Below are positions 41,682 through 51,171 of a stretch of DNA of 64,000 nucleotides, one piece after another. Location of the stretch: assembly GCF_000526695.1 (NCBI RefSeq), contig NZ_JAGO01000010.1:310001-374000 (forward strand), written 5' to 3'. The notes below the pieces were generated by a model, which did no database searches, was not told where the DNA came from, and saw only the letters and a program-made list of their open reading frames with translations. Numbering within the stretch: position 1 is the stretch's first letter; every line of letters starts with the position of its first letter. Source of the stretch: Carnimonas nigrificans ATCC BAA-78. GTDB taxonomy: Bacteria > Pseudomonadota > Gammaproteobacteria > Pseudomonadales > Halomonadaceae. The position numbers and the translations under genes were made by a program.

Positions 41682-43169
41682 TTACTGGCTATCGGTGGCG
41701 ACCGGCGGTGTGTATTCGCCCTCTTCAGCCTGCGGCAACATCAGGCGGAAGCACACATCCTCCTGCGCATCATCGACCAGCCGCAGGCTACCGCCCTGAA
41801 TCAAGGCACTTTCCGACGCGACGGAAAGACCAATACCCGACCCCTTCAACGGCCCCTTGCGGCGACTGGAGCCCTGGAAAAACGGCTCAAACAAGCGAGT
41901 CTGCTCTTCCGCACGGATAGGGTTACCGGTATTGGCGATTTCTACATAGAGCCACTCAGCGTCGGTCCACACACGTACCCACAAGGTGCCGTGATCCTCG
42001 CCGTAGGCGATGACATTGGAGACCAGATTATCAATGATGCGGGTAGTACGAACGCGATCGGCCTGCCAATACACCGGCTGACGCGGCAGTTCGAGCGCTT
42101 GCCCCTTACTTTCAAGCGCCAGACGATGTTTTGCAACAATTTCGTGAATTAATGTTACTACATCGAAACGAGATATCGTCAACGTGCGATTACGTTGGGT
42201 TTGATTGTAATCCAGTAACTGCTCGATCAGGATTTGCAGCTCGGCGCTGCTGTCATCAATCAGCAGCACAATTTCACGCTGACGCTTGCCCAACGCCCCC
42301 ACCATGCCATCTGCCAATAGCCCGGTGCCTTCACGAATGGCTGCCAGCGGTGTCTTCAGCTCGTGGGACATATGGCGCAGGAAGGAGCGCTTCTGGGCTT
42401 CCAGCTCATCCAGCCGCTTGCCCAGCCAGTTCAAGCCCTGATTAAGCGATACCAGCTCCGCCGGCCCATTGATGACGACCTCCGTATCGCGGGGCGGCTC
42501 CTCAAGCGTGCGAATCTGCTGCTCCAGCAAACGGATCGGATGCGTAATGCGCCAGGTGAAGAAGATAATCGCGGCCAGCGTCAGCAGCAGTGTAATGCCC
42601 AGCTCGATCCATAGGGTGGCATAGATATCACGCGCTTCGTTGCGCATCGCCTGCAACTGCGTATCGACCAGATCGTTGGTCATTACTTCAATGGTGCGCA
42701 CGTCATTGCCCAGTTTGAGCAGGTCTGACAGCAGTTGATGCTGCTCCTCGGCGTTGTTTCCGGGAAAACGGCGCAGCCTGACAAGGGTCGCGCGGATATC
42801 CGACTCAACCTCAAGCCCATCCAGGCGCTTGGCCTGCTGCTCAAACAGCGCCGAAAAGCGGCGCAACCGCTCACGATAGGAGTTCAGCAGGTTGTCGTTG
42901 TTGACGATCACATACTGGCGCGCCACGCGCTCAAGCTCACTGCTCAACATGCCGAGCGACTGCGTGCGGCGAGTATCATCGACACCGGCACGGGCGCTGT
43001 ATTCCCCCAACTGCGCCAGGCGCGATACATCGTGGGCGGCCTGATAGATCATGACCAGAATCGGCAGCATCGCCAGTGCAAAGCCGAGCAACACCAGATA
43101 CAGCAAGGACATGCGCCGTGGAGCGCGCCCCTTACGCCGCGAAGAAGTCACCTGTCTGGATAATGCCAT
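41682..43169 (-). CDS. glrK: Sensor histidine kinase, GlrK (QseE)-like
   Basis: 495 residues. Two membrane segments (about 21-42 and 185-207) flank a helical periplasmic sensor region; HAMP follows, then the phospho-acceptor H269 in HMSHELKTPLAAIREG, and an ATPase domain with VSNVIAYGEDHG and GSGIGLSVASE. The architecture and the downstream lipoprotein match GlrK/QseE. The usual response-regulator gene glrR (qseF) is not next in line: the lipoprotein is followed by convergent xseA. The partner must be elsewhere. Confidence 0.82.
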   Translation of the reverse strand: MALSRQVTSSRRKGRAPRRMSLLYLVLLGFALAMLPILVMIYQAAHDVSRLAQLGEYSARAGVDDTRRTQSLGMLSSELERVARQYVIVNNDNLLNSYRERLRRFSALFEQQAKRLDGLEVESDIRATLVRLRRFPGNNAEEQHQLLSDLLKLGNDVRTIEVMTNDLVDTQLQAMRNEARDIYATLWIELGITLLLTLAAIIFFTWRITHPIRLLEQQIRTLEEPPRDTEVVINGPAELVSLNQGLNWLGKRLDELEAQKRSFLRHMSHELKTPLAAIREGTGLLADGMVGALGKRQREIVLLIDDSSAELQILIEQLLDYNQTQRNRTLTISRFDVVTLIHEIVAKHRLALESKGQALELPRQPVYWQADRVRTTRIIDNLVSNVIAYGEDHGTLWVRVWTDAEWLYVEIANTGNPIRAEEQTRLFEPFFQGSSRRKGPLKGSGIGLSVASESALIQGGSLRLVDDAQEDVCFRLMLPQAEEGEYTPPVATDSQ

Positions 43170-43220
43170 GGGAAATCCTTACCAAAACACGCTGGTAAAC
43201 AAGAGTGAATAGATAGCATC

Positions 43221-43258
43221 GTGCCGAGAGGCTGGCATTAGCGCCCGTTTCTCGGCAC
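43221..43258. other. Hairpin between argA and glrK
   Basis: GTGCCGAGA / TCTCGGCAC, 9-bp perfect stem with a 20-nt loop that can pair further. It lies between the argA stop (43315) and the glrK start (43169). Lacking a T-run, it could be a Rho-dependent end of argA or part of the glrK leader. Confidence 0.4.
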
Positions 43259-43314
43259 CTGATGTGACGACAGGGAAGTGTTAAAGCACTGGCTTCACCA
43301 ACCGCCGCTACTGT

Positions 43315-44643
43315 TTAGGGGGCATCACCCGCCTGCAACAACTTGACCAGAATTTTTGAATTACGCGCGTGGTTGTAGCCATCACCACGCTCTTTGGGCA
43401 AGTCGTTCAGGCTTCCGGGGGTGAAGCCGTGCTCAAGAAACCAGTGCGACGTATGAGTGGTCAAGGCAAACAGCGCACGGTAGCCGCGCAAGCGGGCTTC
43501 ATGCTCGATCTCTTCCAGCAGCAATTCTCCGCGCTCGCCATTACGGTAATCAGGATGAACCACCAGCGATGCCAGTTCGCCCATTTTCGCTGTGTCGAAG
43601 CGATGCAGCGCGGCGCAGGCGATGGTCATGCCGTCGCGCACGATCACCCGATAATCCTCGATTTGGCTCTCCAGCCGTTCGCGAGAGCGATGAATCAGCA
43701 CCCCTTTCTCTTCCAGCGGCTTCATCAGCTCCAGCATACCTCCCACGTCACCGCGCTCTGCCACGCGCAGCTGCTCGTAGCTCTCCTGGGTAATCATGGT
43801 GCCGATCCCATCGCGGGTGAACAGCTCGCCCAGCAGCGCATTGCTATCGTGCCAGCTCAGCAGGTGCGCACGGCCCACCCCTCCTCGCGCAGCAGCACAG
43901 GCGGCATCCAGGTGGCGCGCCAGCTCCGGATTCGCCGCACGGTCAAACGCTACGCGCTGCGCCTCATGCGGCCCCAACTGGCGCAACAGCTCGCCGTTGC
44001 CATCACTCAGGCCCTTGGCGTCTCCCAGCAGCACCAGCTTGTCAGCCTTGAGCGCCACCGCCACGCTGCGCGCAATGTCAGTCGCTTCCAGATCGAAGAC
44101 TTCACCGGTACTGGAGTGGCCCAGCGGTGGGATCAGCACCAGCATGCCAGCGTCGAGCAGCTGCTGGACCGCCTCTGAGCGCACGCTGCGCACTTCACCG
44201 GTCTGGAGATAATCAACGCCATGGCGCACTCCCAGCGGGCGTGCCATCACCAGATTGCCGCTTACCGCGTGAATATCCAGCCCGTGCATGGGGGAGTTGG
44301 GCAGCCCTACCGAGAAACGCGACTCCAGCGCCAGGCGAGCGCGATTGGCTTCACTCTCGATCACCTTCATCGCCTGGCCTGATATCACCCTGCGTTGCTC
44401 GATCAACGGCGCTTCAATGGAGGCGCTCCTGAGCGCGCACTCGATCTGCTCACGCACGCCAAACACCACCACTACCCGCACACCCAGCGTGTGCAGCAGC
44501 GCGAAGTCCTGAACCAGCGTATCGAGATGATCGCCCTCGAAGACGCCTCCTTCGATCAATACCACCAAAGTGCGGTGACGATGCCTGTCAATGTAGGGAG
44601 CACTGCCGCGAAACCACTCGGCAAAACGAAACCCTGATGTCAT
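43315..44643 (-). CDS. argA: N-acetylglutamate synthase
   Basis: 442 residues from MTSGFRFAEWFRGSAPYI, matching E. coli ArgA (443). N-terminal amino-acid-kinase-like arginine-binding domain (HRTLVVLIEGGVFE, GVRVVVVFGVREQ) and C-terminal GNAT domain (LASLVVHPDYRNGERGELLLE). The frame is open 76 codons further upstream to 44871 but this does not resemble ArgA. It makes N-acetylglutamate from acetyl-CoA and glutamate, first step of arginine synthesis, usually inhibited by arginine. Confidence 0.95.
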   Translation of the reverse strand: MTSGFRFAEWFRGSAPYIDRHRHRTLVVLIEGGVFEGDHLDTLVQDFALLHTLGVRVVVVFGVREQIECALRSASIEAPLIEQRRVISGQAMKVIESEANRARLALESRFSVGLPNSPMHGLDIHAVSGNLVMARPLGVRHGVDYLQTGEVRSVRSEAVQQLLDAGMLVLIPPLGHSSTGEVFDLEATDIARSVAVALKADKLVLLGDAKGLSDGNGELLRQLGPHEAQRVAFDRAANPELARHLDAACAAARGGVGRAHLLSWHDSNALLGELFTRDGIGTMITQESYEQLRVAERGDVGGMLELMKPLEEKGVLIHRSRERLESQIEDYRVIVRDGMTIACAALHRFDTAKMGELASLVVHPDYRNGERGELLLEEIEHEARLRGYRALFALTTHTSHWFLEHGFTPGSLNDLPKERGDGYNHARNSKILVKLLQAGDAP

Positions 44644-45032
44644 GGTTAGCCTCTGAAGCTGACGCTCTTTTTCATGAATGACGCACGTTGAATCACGCGG
44701 GTAAAAGCGGAAGCAAGCAGCACTGCTCGTAGGCGAAATGCCCCACAACGCCGTCATGCTTGCTACCCTGTACAATACCGCACACAGCGCGTGAGGTCGC
44801 GCTTCCCGCCGGGGCTGCCACGCTCGGCACAGCCGCCAAAAGAGCGTGCCGCCGGATGCCTTGATGGTCATCCAGCGCGTTTCAACGCGCTGGGGAAGGC
44901 GACGTTAACGGTATCGGTAAAAATTTTCAGCCTGCGGAGCTAGCCAAGTATCATTGGCTATAGGCCACGCCAGCTTCGCCGCTATCAAGACACACTATTT
45001 CAACTACATTTCCACCACAGGGATTCATCGCT
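44644..45032. promoter_or_regulatory. Divergent control region argA / CYTH gene
   Basis: About 390 bp between the divergent starts. It contains a perfect inverted repeat (44872-44893) and otherwise no recognised site; no convincing ARG box was found. Confidence 0.4.
44872..44893. repeat. Perfect inverted repeat upstream of the CYTH gene
   Basis: CCAGCGCGTT / AACGCGCTGG separated by 2 nt (10-bp arms). It is about 140 bp before the CYTH gene and 230 bp before argA. Possibly an operator or a hairpin; no assigned factor. Confidence 0.4.
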
Positions 45033-45929
45033 ATGGCAAGCAACGACAACCGCGAAATCGAGCTGAAACTTGCGCTAGGGCCAGAAGGCCGTACCCAGCT
45101 GATGGCAAGCGAACTGCTCAGCCAGCTCACGCCAGCCCGCATGTCGCTGGGCAACCGCTACTTCGATACACCTGACGGCCAACTGCAACAGCATCGGCTG
45201 GCGCTGCGCCTGCGCAAGGGAGAAGGCGAGCGCTTGATCCAGACATTGAAAAGCGTCGGCACCAGCACAGGCGGCCTGAGCCAGCGCGGTGAATGGCAGT
45301 GGGAGTGCGATACCGATCAGCTCGATCTGGAGGTGCTGAAAGCCCTTGCCCAGCAGCATTCGGAATTGGCGCCCCTCGCCGATGACGCCTTGCTTGAGCA
45401 GTTACAGCCGCTCTTCTCTACCGACTTCGAACGCGTCGCTTACACCATTCCCTGGCAGGATGCCGTGATCGAACTTGCGATTGACCACGGCAGCATCGTG
45501 GCGGGCGATCAGACGCGCGCTATCAACGAAGTTGAGCTGGAGCTGAAACAGGGCAGCCCAGAAGCGCTGTGGGCGCTAGCCGATGTTGTGGTCAAGGAAG
45601 CGCCGATGCGCCCTTCCGATAGCAGCAAGGCGAGTCGGGCAGGTGCCCTGCTCTCCCCTCAACCGCTTGGCGACGAGCTACCGGAAGAGCCGGAGGCACT
45701 CTTGGGTGCCGCCATCGCCGCGCTGGACTACGCCGAAGATGAACGCGGCAGCCACCACGGCATCGAAATAGCGCTATTGGCGCTGCAAAAGCTCGATATT
45801 CACTATCCTGAACTGGGTGGCGAAAAACTGATCGAGGCGTTGAGCCAGCCCGACTGGCAGCAGCATACCCAGGTAGGTATCGAAATGCTTGCTTTGGTGA
45901 ATCGGCTAGGTGCTGACCACCAGGACTGA
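45033..45929 (+). CDS. CYTH-domain inorganic triphosphatase (YgiF-like, short form)
   Basis: 298 residues. The ExExK signature of CYTH phosphatases is at E8-I-E10-L-K12, followed by the tunnel-fold strands NRYFDTPDGQLQQHRLALRLRK and INEVELELKQGSPEALWALA. The CHAD domain found in E. coli YgiF is replaced by a short C-terminal segment of ~100 residues. Likely hydrolyses inorganic triphosphate in the cytoplasm. Confidence 0.85.
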   Translation: MASNDNREIELKLALGPEGRTQLMASELLSQLTPARMSLGNRYFDTPDGQLQQHRLALRLRKGEGERLIQTLKSVGTSTGGLSQRGEWQWECDTDQLDLEVLKALAQQHSELAPLADDALLEQLQPLFSTDFERVAYTIPWQDAVIELAIDHGSIVAGDQTRAINEVELELKQGSPEALWALADVVVKEAPMRPSDSSKASRAGALLSPQPLGDELPEEPEALLGAAIAALDYAEDERGSHHGIEIALLALQKLDIHYPELGGEKLIEALSQPDWQQHTQVGIEMLALVNRLGADHQD

Positions 45930-45962
45930 CAGCACCAGCCAATCAAGCCGCTTCCCGCGCTG

Positions 45963-46583
45963 TTACTCAAACGGCGCGGTATCGCCCCGTCCTTCCCTGA
46001 GAATCTGCGGTGGCAGCTCGCGCAGATCCACGACCGTGGTAGGTTCCAGCGAACAGGCACCGCCATCAATAATAATGTCGAGCTGGTGACCGAAGCGATC
46101 ACGAATGTCTTCGGCGTCTGTCATCGGATACTCATCATCAGGGGCGATCAGCGTTACACTCATCAGCGGCATCCCCAGCGTATCCACAATAGCGCGCGCA
46201 ATCGGGTTATCAGGCACACGCACACCGATGGAGCGACGCTTGGGATGCAACAGCAGGCGCGGCACTTCGCTGGTTGCCGCCAGAATGAAGGTATAAGGCC
46301 CGGGCGTATGCGCCTTCAGCAGTCTAAATACCGCGTTATCTACCTTGGCGTAGGTACTGATTTCGGAGAGATCGGCACACACCAGCGTGAAATTGTGCTT
46401 GTCATCCAACTGGCGCAGCCGCTTGATACCTTCCACCGCTTTCTTCTCGCCCAGCGAACAGCCCAGCGCATACCCAGAGTCAGTGGGATAGGCGATCACA
46501 CCACCCTTGCGCACCCGCTCAACGACCTGGTCGATCAACCGCTGCTGCGGTGTTTCCGGATGAATTTCTAGAAAATCGCTCAT
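45963..46583 (-). CDS. yciO: YciO, Sua5/YrdC-family protein
   Basis: 206 residues, the length of E. coli YciO. Sua5/YrdC fold: RVRKGGVIAYPTDSGYALGC, KHNFTLVCADLSEIS and the RRSIGVRVPDNPIARAI motif. TsaC/Sua5 relatives make threonylcarbamoyl-AMP; YciO's own role is less clear. It follows rnm on the same strand with a 177-nt gap, as in enterobacteria. Confidence 0.9.
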   Translation of the reverse strand: MSDFLEIHPETPQQRLIDQVVERVRKGGVIAYPTDSGYALGCSLGEKKAVEGIKRLRQLDDKHNFTLVCADLSEISTYAKVDNAVFRLLKAHTPGPYTFILAATSEVPRLLLHPKRRSIGVRVPDNPIARAIVDTLGMPLMSVTLIAPDDEYPMTDAEDIRDRFGHQLDIIIDGGACSLEPTTVVDLRELPPQILREGRGDTAPFE

Positions 46584-46760
46584 CGTGTTCTCCTATAACA
46601 GCGCCGCCCTGCGAAAAGATTCCAGACGGATCACTTCAGGCAATCTTGAGCAGACAGCCCAAGCCCCCCTTCATTATTATGTGCCAGCAAGCGTCTGCCA
46701 CAAGCAGCATCTCCATGGAGAACGCCCGCCTACGCGCAGCGTTCCGCCCATCAACGATTA

Positions 46761-47849
46761 TCAGCCCCCACTATAACGCTTAAACCAGCCACACAGACGC
46801 GGATGCTGCCAAATGGGGGGAACGCCAGTGCCCGGTGGCTCGCTGAAGCGGCCCGGCGCAAAAGGGCCACGCGTCATATGGAAATCACTGCCCAGCGACG
46901 CGTAAAGGCCACGCTCATCAAGCTGACGGGCGAGATCGCGGCCGCGATCGCTGTTCTGAAAGCCACTGACCAGTTCGGCCCCTTCACCACCAGCCGCCGC
47001 GAACGCATCCATCAACAGCCCACGCTTGCGGCGCGTCAGCCCATAGCGCAGTGGATGTGCCAGCACGGCTACCCCACCGCTGCCGGTGATCCACTCCACC
47101 ACTTGCTCCAGCGTCGGCCACAGCGCCTTGATGTCACCGGTTTTGCCAGCGCCAAGGTAACGTTTAAACGCCTCGGCACGATCGCTGACAATTCCTGCAT
47201 CGACCAGCGCCTCGGCAAAATGCGGCCGCCCCACTGCGGCTCGCCCTTGCGCTTTTTCACGCGCCCGCTGGTAGGCGTTGGCAAGCCCTTTCTTCTCCAG
47301 CTTATGGGCGATGCGTTCGGCGCGCTCTTCACGCGCACGCTCAAGGGTGTGAAGTGCTTCTGCCATGGGCGAGGATGGCACCAGCGCCTGCTGCTCGCCA
47401 TCAGGGAGAAGTGCCACGACATGAATGCCGACGCCCGACCACTGGGTGGATAGCTCGGCACCGGCAAGCAGCGCCATGCCGTGCTGTTCGGCAGTCTGAC
47501 GCGCCTCAGCCACTCCCGCGAGGGTATCGTGGTCGGTAAGCGCCATCCAACGCACACCGTTGGCGTGGCACTTGGTCACCAGCTCTGTCGGTGTCAATGC
47601 GCCATCAGAAGCAGTGGAGTGCATGTGAAGATCAATTCCCGCCACCTCCGGCCCCATGCGCTCGGGCAATCTTGCAGCAGCGGAGGGAAGCGGTGGAGCG
47701 TTGGGGTCGGCCATTGGCATCATCAATTGATAGATCGTGGGTAGCTCAGCAACAAACTCTCTGGGAATCTCGGCCCTGGGCACAAGCGCGCCGTCAGCGC
47801 TCGGCAAGGCCCGAAAGGATCGTGCTGAAACAGGCATCTTACGGCGCAT
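46761..47849 (-). CDS. rnm: PHP-domain phosphoesterase / 5'-3' exoribonuclease (Rnm, YciV)
   Basis: 362 residues. PHP metal motifs: IDLHMHSTASDGALTP, LTDHDTL, GAELS, HPLRY and SLGSDFHM. E. coli Rnm (YciV, RNase AM) is ~290 residues; the ~60-residue N-terminal extension here suggests that one of the internal methionines (MMPMADP or MGPEVAGIDL) could be the true start. The family acts on 3',5'-bisphosphonucleotides and trims rRNA 5' ends. Confidence 0.87.
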   Translation of the reverse strand: MRRKMPVSARSFRALPSADGALVPRAEIPREFVAELPTIYQLMMPMADPNAPPLPSAAARLPERMGPEVAGIDLHMHSTASDGALTPTELVTKCHANGVRWMALTDHDTLAGVAEARQTAEQHGMALLAGAELSTQWSGVGIHVVALLPDGEQQALVPSSPMAEALHTLERAREERAERIAHKLEKKGLANAYQRAREKAQGRAAVGRPHFAEALVDAGIVSDRAEAFKRYLGAGKTGDIKALWPTLEQVVEWITGSGGVAVLAHPLRYGLTRRKRGLLMDAFAAAGGEGAELVSGFQNSDRGRDLARQLDERGLYASLGSDFHMTRGPFAPGRFSEPPGTGVPPIWQHPRLCGWFKRYSGG

Positions 47850-48075
47850 TCTAACGTTGCCTTAACGCTACCGATAGCGCTTTTACGACAGCAAGGCTCT
47901 TCACTCGCTGACCGAGCAGGTATAGTAGGAGCCTTGTTTACGGGGAAGCGCTCTTCCTGAAGCCTGTTCAACATTGCTGCGCGTCGGCTCTACTGCATTA
48001 AAACAGGCTCTTGGCGACACTGAGTACAAGGTGTCGGCTTGCCCGCTGCCCACTGCAACCATCAAGAGTTCATTC

Positions 48076-48639
48076 ATGAAACTGCTGCTCGATTTTCTGC
48101 CGATCGTTGTCTTCTTTATTGTGTACAAGATGACCGGCAGCCTGATTATCGCCACTGCGGTGCTGATCCCTGTCACCATTCTGCAAGTGCTGTTCACCTG
48201 GTGGCGCTACCGCACCGTTGAAAAAATGCAGCTGGTAACGCTGGGGCTGGTGATCGTGCTGGGTGGCCTGACGGTGCTGCTCCACGACGGGGATTTCATC
48301 AAATGGAAGCCGACCATCGTCAACTGGCTATTTGCCGCTGCCTTTTTGCTATCACCACTGGTGGGGCGCGGCGAGAATAAAGGCAAGCCCGTTGTGCAGC
48401 GCATGATGGAAAAGAACGTCACCCTGTCGGGGCGTGTCTGGATGCGCCTTAACCTCGCCTGGGTATTCTTCTTTATTGTGCTGGGTGCCGCCAATATCGC
48501 GGTATTTACGCTTTACAGCGAGAACGTTTGGGTTAACTTCAAGCTGTTCGGCATGCTCGGTCTGACGGTCGTCTTTATTCTGGTGCAGGGCGTTTATATT
48601 GCCCGTCACGCCGAGCAAAACACCCCTTCCGACCGCTGA
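48076..48639 (+). CDS. yciB: Inner-membrane septation protein A (YciB)
   Basis: 187 residues starting MKLLLDFLPIVVFFIVYK, the classical YciB/IspZ opening, preceded by AAGAG. Five to six membrane segments, ending in FKLFGMLGLTVVFILVQGVYIARH. Involved in cell-envelope synthesis and division-site function. Divergent from rnm. Open frame extends to 47974 but without family similarity. Confidence 0.93.
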   Translation: MKLLLDFLPIVVFFIVYKMTGSLIIATAVLIPVTILQVLFTWWRYRTVEKMQLVTLGLVIVLGGLTVLLHDGDFIKWKPTIVNWLFAAAFLLSPLVGRGENKGKPVVQRMMEKNVTLSGRVWMRLNLAWVFFFIVLGAANIAVFTLYSENVWVNFKLFGMLGLTVVFILVQGVYIARHAEQNTPSDR

Positions 48640-48699
48640 AGGCATGGCATTTGCCGGTTCAACGCGCTCGCCATCATCATCATCAACAGGAGCTATTTA

Positions 48700-48999
48700 A
48701 TGCTGTACGCCATTGTCAGTCAGGATCACCCCAATACGCTGGATAAACGCATGGCCGCTCGCCCCGATCATTTGGCGCGACTGGAACAGCTCAAGGCGGA
48801 AGGACGCCTGATCGTTGCCGGCCCCAATCCTGCCATTGACAGCGAAGCGCCCGGCGAAGCCGGCTTTACCGGCAGTACCGTGATCGCGCAGTTCGATTCC
48901 CTCGACGCTGCCAAAGCGTGGGCAGCGGAAGATCCCTACAACGCCGCCGGCGTTTACGCATCGACCAGCGTGAAGCCGTTCCTCAAGGTCTTCCCGTAA
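48700..48999 (+). CDS. yciI: YciI family protein
   Basis: 99 residues; YCII domain with [34 protein letters not shown] and [17 protein letters not shown]. The conserved His/Asp pair of the ferredoxin-like fold is present. Biochemical role not settled. CAGGAG upstream of the ATG. Directly behind yciB as in many gammaproteobacteria. Confidence 0.92.
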   Translation: MLYAIVSQDHPNTLDKRMAARPDHLARLEQLKAEGRLIVAGPNPAIDSEAPGEAGFTGSTVIAQFDSLDAAKAWAAEDPYNAAGVYASTSVKPFLKVFP

Positions 49000-49132
49000 G
49001 TATCGCTACGCCCGCGCAGCCTACCCCTTGAGTCGTGGGTGCGCTACGCTGGCGTAACATGAGGTGTGGGCGTGGTGTCGTGCACAGCGACCTGCCACGC
49101 CCTGATCTATTTTGTGAAGACGGAGAGCTTTA

Positions 49133-50194
49133 ATGTCAGCCAGTCATGTTGCCAACGCTTCTTATGCTGTCTATGTCGCCAACGCCAAGGACGCATCCAT
49201 TACGCTGCTGCACCTCGACAGCGATGCCGAAACACTCACCACGGTCGACAGCTATTCAAGCGATGCCAAACCCGGCCCCATCGTCTTTTCCGCCGATGGC
49301 AGCACGCTCTATAGCGCGACCCGTGGGGATGAGTCGATCAGCAGCTATCGCATTGATCCGCACAACGGTGAATTAACCTCCGTGGCCCGTACCCGGATAG
49401 GCGCGGGTCTGGTCTATCTGACGCTAACGCCCAATCAGCGCTTCGCGGTAGGCACGTCCTACTCCGACCATAAGCTGGTGGTGGTGCGTACCGCCGATCT
49501 TGACCAGCCGTCGGCGACTCCTGTTGCTGAAGTCGAGGGGATCAACCGCGCGCACTCGGTTGTGGTCAGCCCCGATGGCAACTTCCTGTATGTCGCATCG
49601 CTGGGCGACGACAAACTGCACGGATTCCGCATCAGCGATGAAGGCAGCCTTGAGGCACTGCCACCTGTGACGGTCGCCGAAGGCTTCGGCCCGCGCCACC
49701 AGGTAATCAGCAGCGACGGTCGCACTCTCTATGTGGTGAGTGAATTCCTGGCACAGGTTGCGCGGTTTGCCATCGACCCCGCCAGCGGCACGCTGTCACT
49801 AGAGAAGATTTCGCCGCGTTTCGATGCGCTGGAAGGTCTCAAACCGGGCTTTGCCGACGCCGCCGACTCCGAGCAAGGCACGGCGGGGCTGATCTGGGCT
49901 GCTGACCTGCATCTTGCCGAGTCGCAGGGCTATCTGTTCGTCTCTGACCGCACCTCAAGCCAACTGATTGGGGTTGATCTTGATCTCAATGAAGTATCGG
50001 CAGCGCCGACCGAAACCCAGCCGCGCGCTTTCGATATCAGTGGTGATGGACGCTTTGCAGTGGGCTGTGGAGAGCAATCCACCGAAGCGGCGCTTTATCG
50101 CGTAGAGGCCAGCAATGGCGCGCTGACACCTCTCGCCAAAGCGGCTGTGGGCCAGGGCCCTGATTGGGTTGCCATTCTGCCGCTGGGCCGCTAA
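49133..50194 (+). CDS. Lactonase-type beta-propeller protein (6-phosphogluconolactonase-like)
   Basis: 353 residues of the seven-bladed lactonase family (COG2706/Pgl). Blade turns such as FSADGSTLYSATRG, VSPDGNFLYVASLGDDKLHGF, SSDGRTLYVVSEF and ISGDGRFAVG, and the late motif LFVSDRTSSQLIGV plus QPRAFDISGDG typical of the family. No signal peptide, so cytoplasmic. It may hydrolyse 6-phosphogluconolactone, but the family includes members of other or no known activity. GGAG precedes the ATG. Confidence 0.78.
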   Translation: MSASHVANASYAVYVANAKDASITLLHLDSDAETLTTVDSYSSDAKPGPIVFSADGSTLYSATRGDESISSYRIDPHNGELTSVARTRIGAGLVYLTLTPNQRFAVGTSYSDHKLVVVRTADLDQPSATPVAEVEGINRAHSVVVSPDGNFLYVASLGDDKLHGFRISDEGSLEALPPVTVAEGFGPRHQVISSDGRTLYVVSEFLAQVARFAIDPASGTLSLEKISPRFDALEGLKPGFADAADSEQGTAGLIWAADLHLAESQGYLFVSDRTSSQLIGVDLDLNEVSAAPTETQPRAFDISGDGRFAVGCGEQSTEAALYRVEASNGALTPLAKAAVGQGPDWVAILPLGR

Positions 50195-51171
50195 CGCTAC
50201 TGCCAATGGTTGGCCGCTTTATCCTTCAGCGCCGCGCTTGCCGCGGCGTTGTGGGCAAAGCAGCAGCTATCACCGCCACTGCCGGTACATCGCTCCTCCT
50301 CAATACTGGCAAACATCCTTCCCCACCGCGGCTAATCTGCTTCGACGAACGTCAATCCCGCCACCGAACATGCGCGTCAGCATGAAGCACTTCTCGTCAC
50401 TTCTCTCCACTCCTCGGCGGCGCTCGCTCTACTGCTGGGATGCGCCATTATTGCAGCGCATCGCTCCCTGACAGCGATAGCCAAGGCTCGAAGTAGCGAC
50501 CTGCATCACCTTCCTCGTGGTTATGCACAGGCGAAGGCTTCTGACAGCATTTCGCACGTTATTCACACCCTAACGGTGCAAGCTCAAGAGGACTCTCTGG
50601 CGCGAAAAGGCGTAGTGAAGCGCTATTGCCGGCTATCCACACCAGCTGTGGACAACTATGTGCAAGAGCGTTGCAAGAATCTCCAAACGCCCCTTATCAT
50701 CGGGGCTGGCGCCAGTTGTACACTTTTCAGGCACTCACAATAACGCACCTTTTCAATAGGTTATATAATGCTCATGGACATGAATGATGTAACAACAGAC
50801 GCTCTTCGCACTCATTTTCGATGAGTCTATTATCACTTCTCCTCCAGTACAGCTCAGGCTATCGCGCCTCCACCACTGTTCACACTATCTGTGAATAACC
50901 TTGTGAACGTTAGCCGGAATAACCTTCAGCAGCGCTGTCAGCATGGGGCCGCGCGGAATATGTCTAATTTTTGACCGCACCACCCTCTTTATCCACACCG
51001 CCTGGCGGTGGCTGCACCACTGCTCAGCATGTTCTTCTTTATAACAATGCTTAACCGCTCGCCGCCGATCCCTCATACTGGCACCATCCAGGCTAGGGGG
51101 AAGCGAGACTTCATTCAGCGTTAACGCGCCTTGCCAACGCCTCACTACACCAGTGCCCAGCGCCCCATTCG
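50195..51171. other. Gene-free region of about 980 bp before mnmC
   Basis: No credible coding sequence on either strand. It includes a CGCCGCG/CGCGGCG hairpin (50230-50248) just after the propeller gene and the DnaA-box-like cluster described separately. GATC sites are nearly absent. Confidence 0.55.
50521..50997. promoter_or_regulatory. Cluster of DnaA-box-like sequences
   Basis: Four exact matches to TTATNCACA: 50521-50529 (TTATGCACA, +), 50559-50567 (TTATTCACA, +), 50890-50898 (TTATTCACA, minus strand) and 50989-50997 (TTATCCACA, +), plus near matches CTATCCACA (50633, +) and TTGTCCACA (50647-50655, minus). Two of these regions are inverted repeats of the same layout: TCCACA-5 nt-TGTGGA and TTCACA-5 nt-TGTGAA. 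A more AT-rich stretch (about 50740-50840) lies between them. Could be a replication origin, a DnaA-titration site or a DnaA-regulated control region. Confidence 0.55.

Noticed and set aside
50885-51145. 86-codon minus-strand frame in the region upstream of mnmC
   Set aside because: Runs through the DnaA-box-like sites and has no coding signature.
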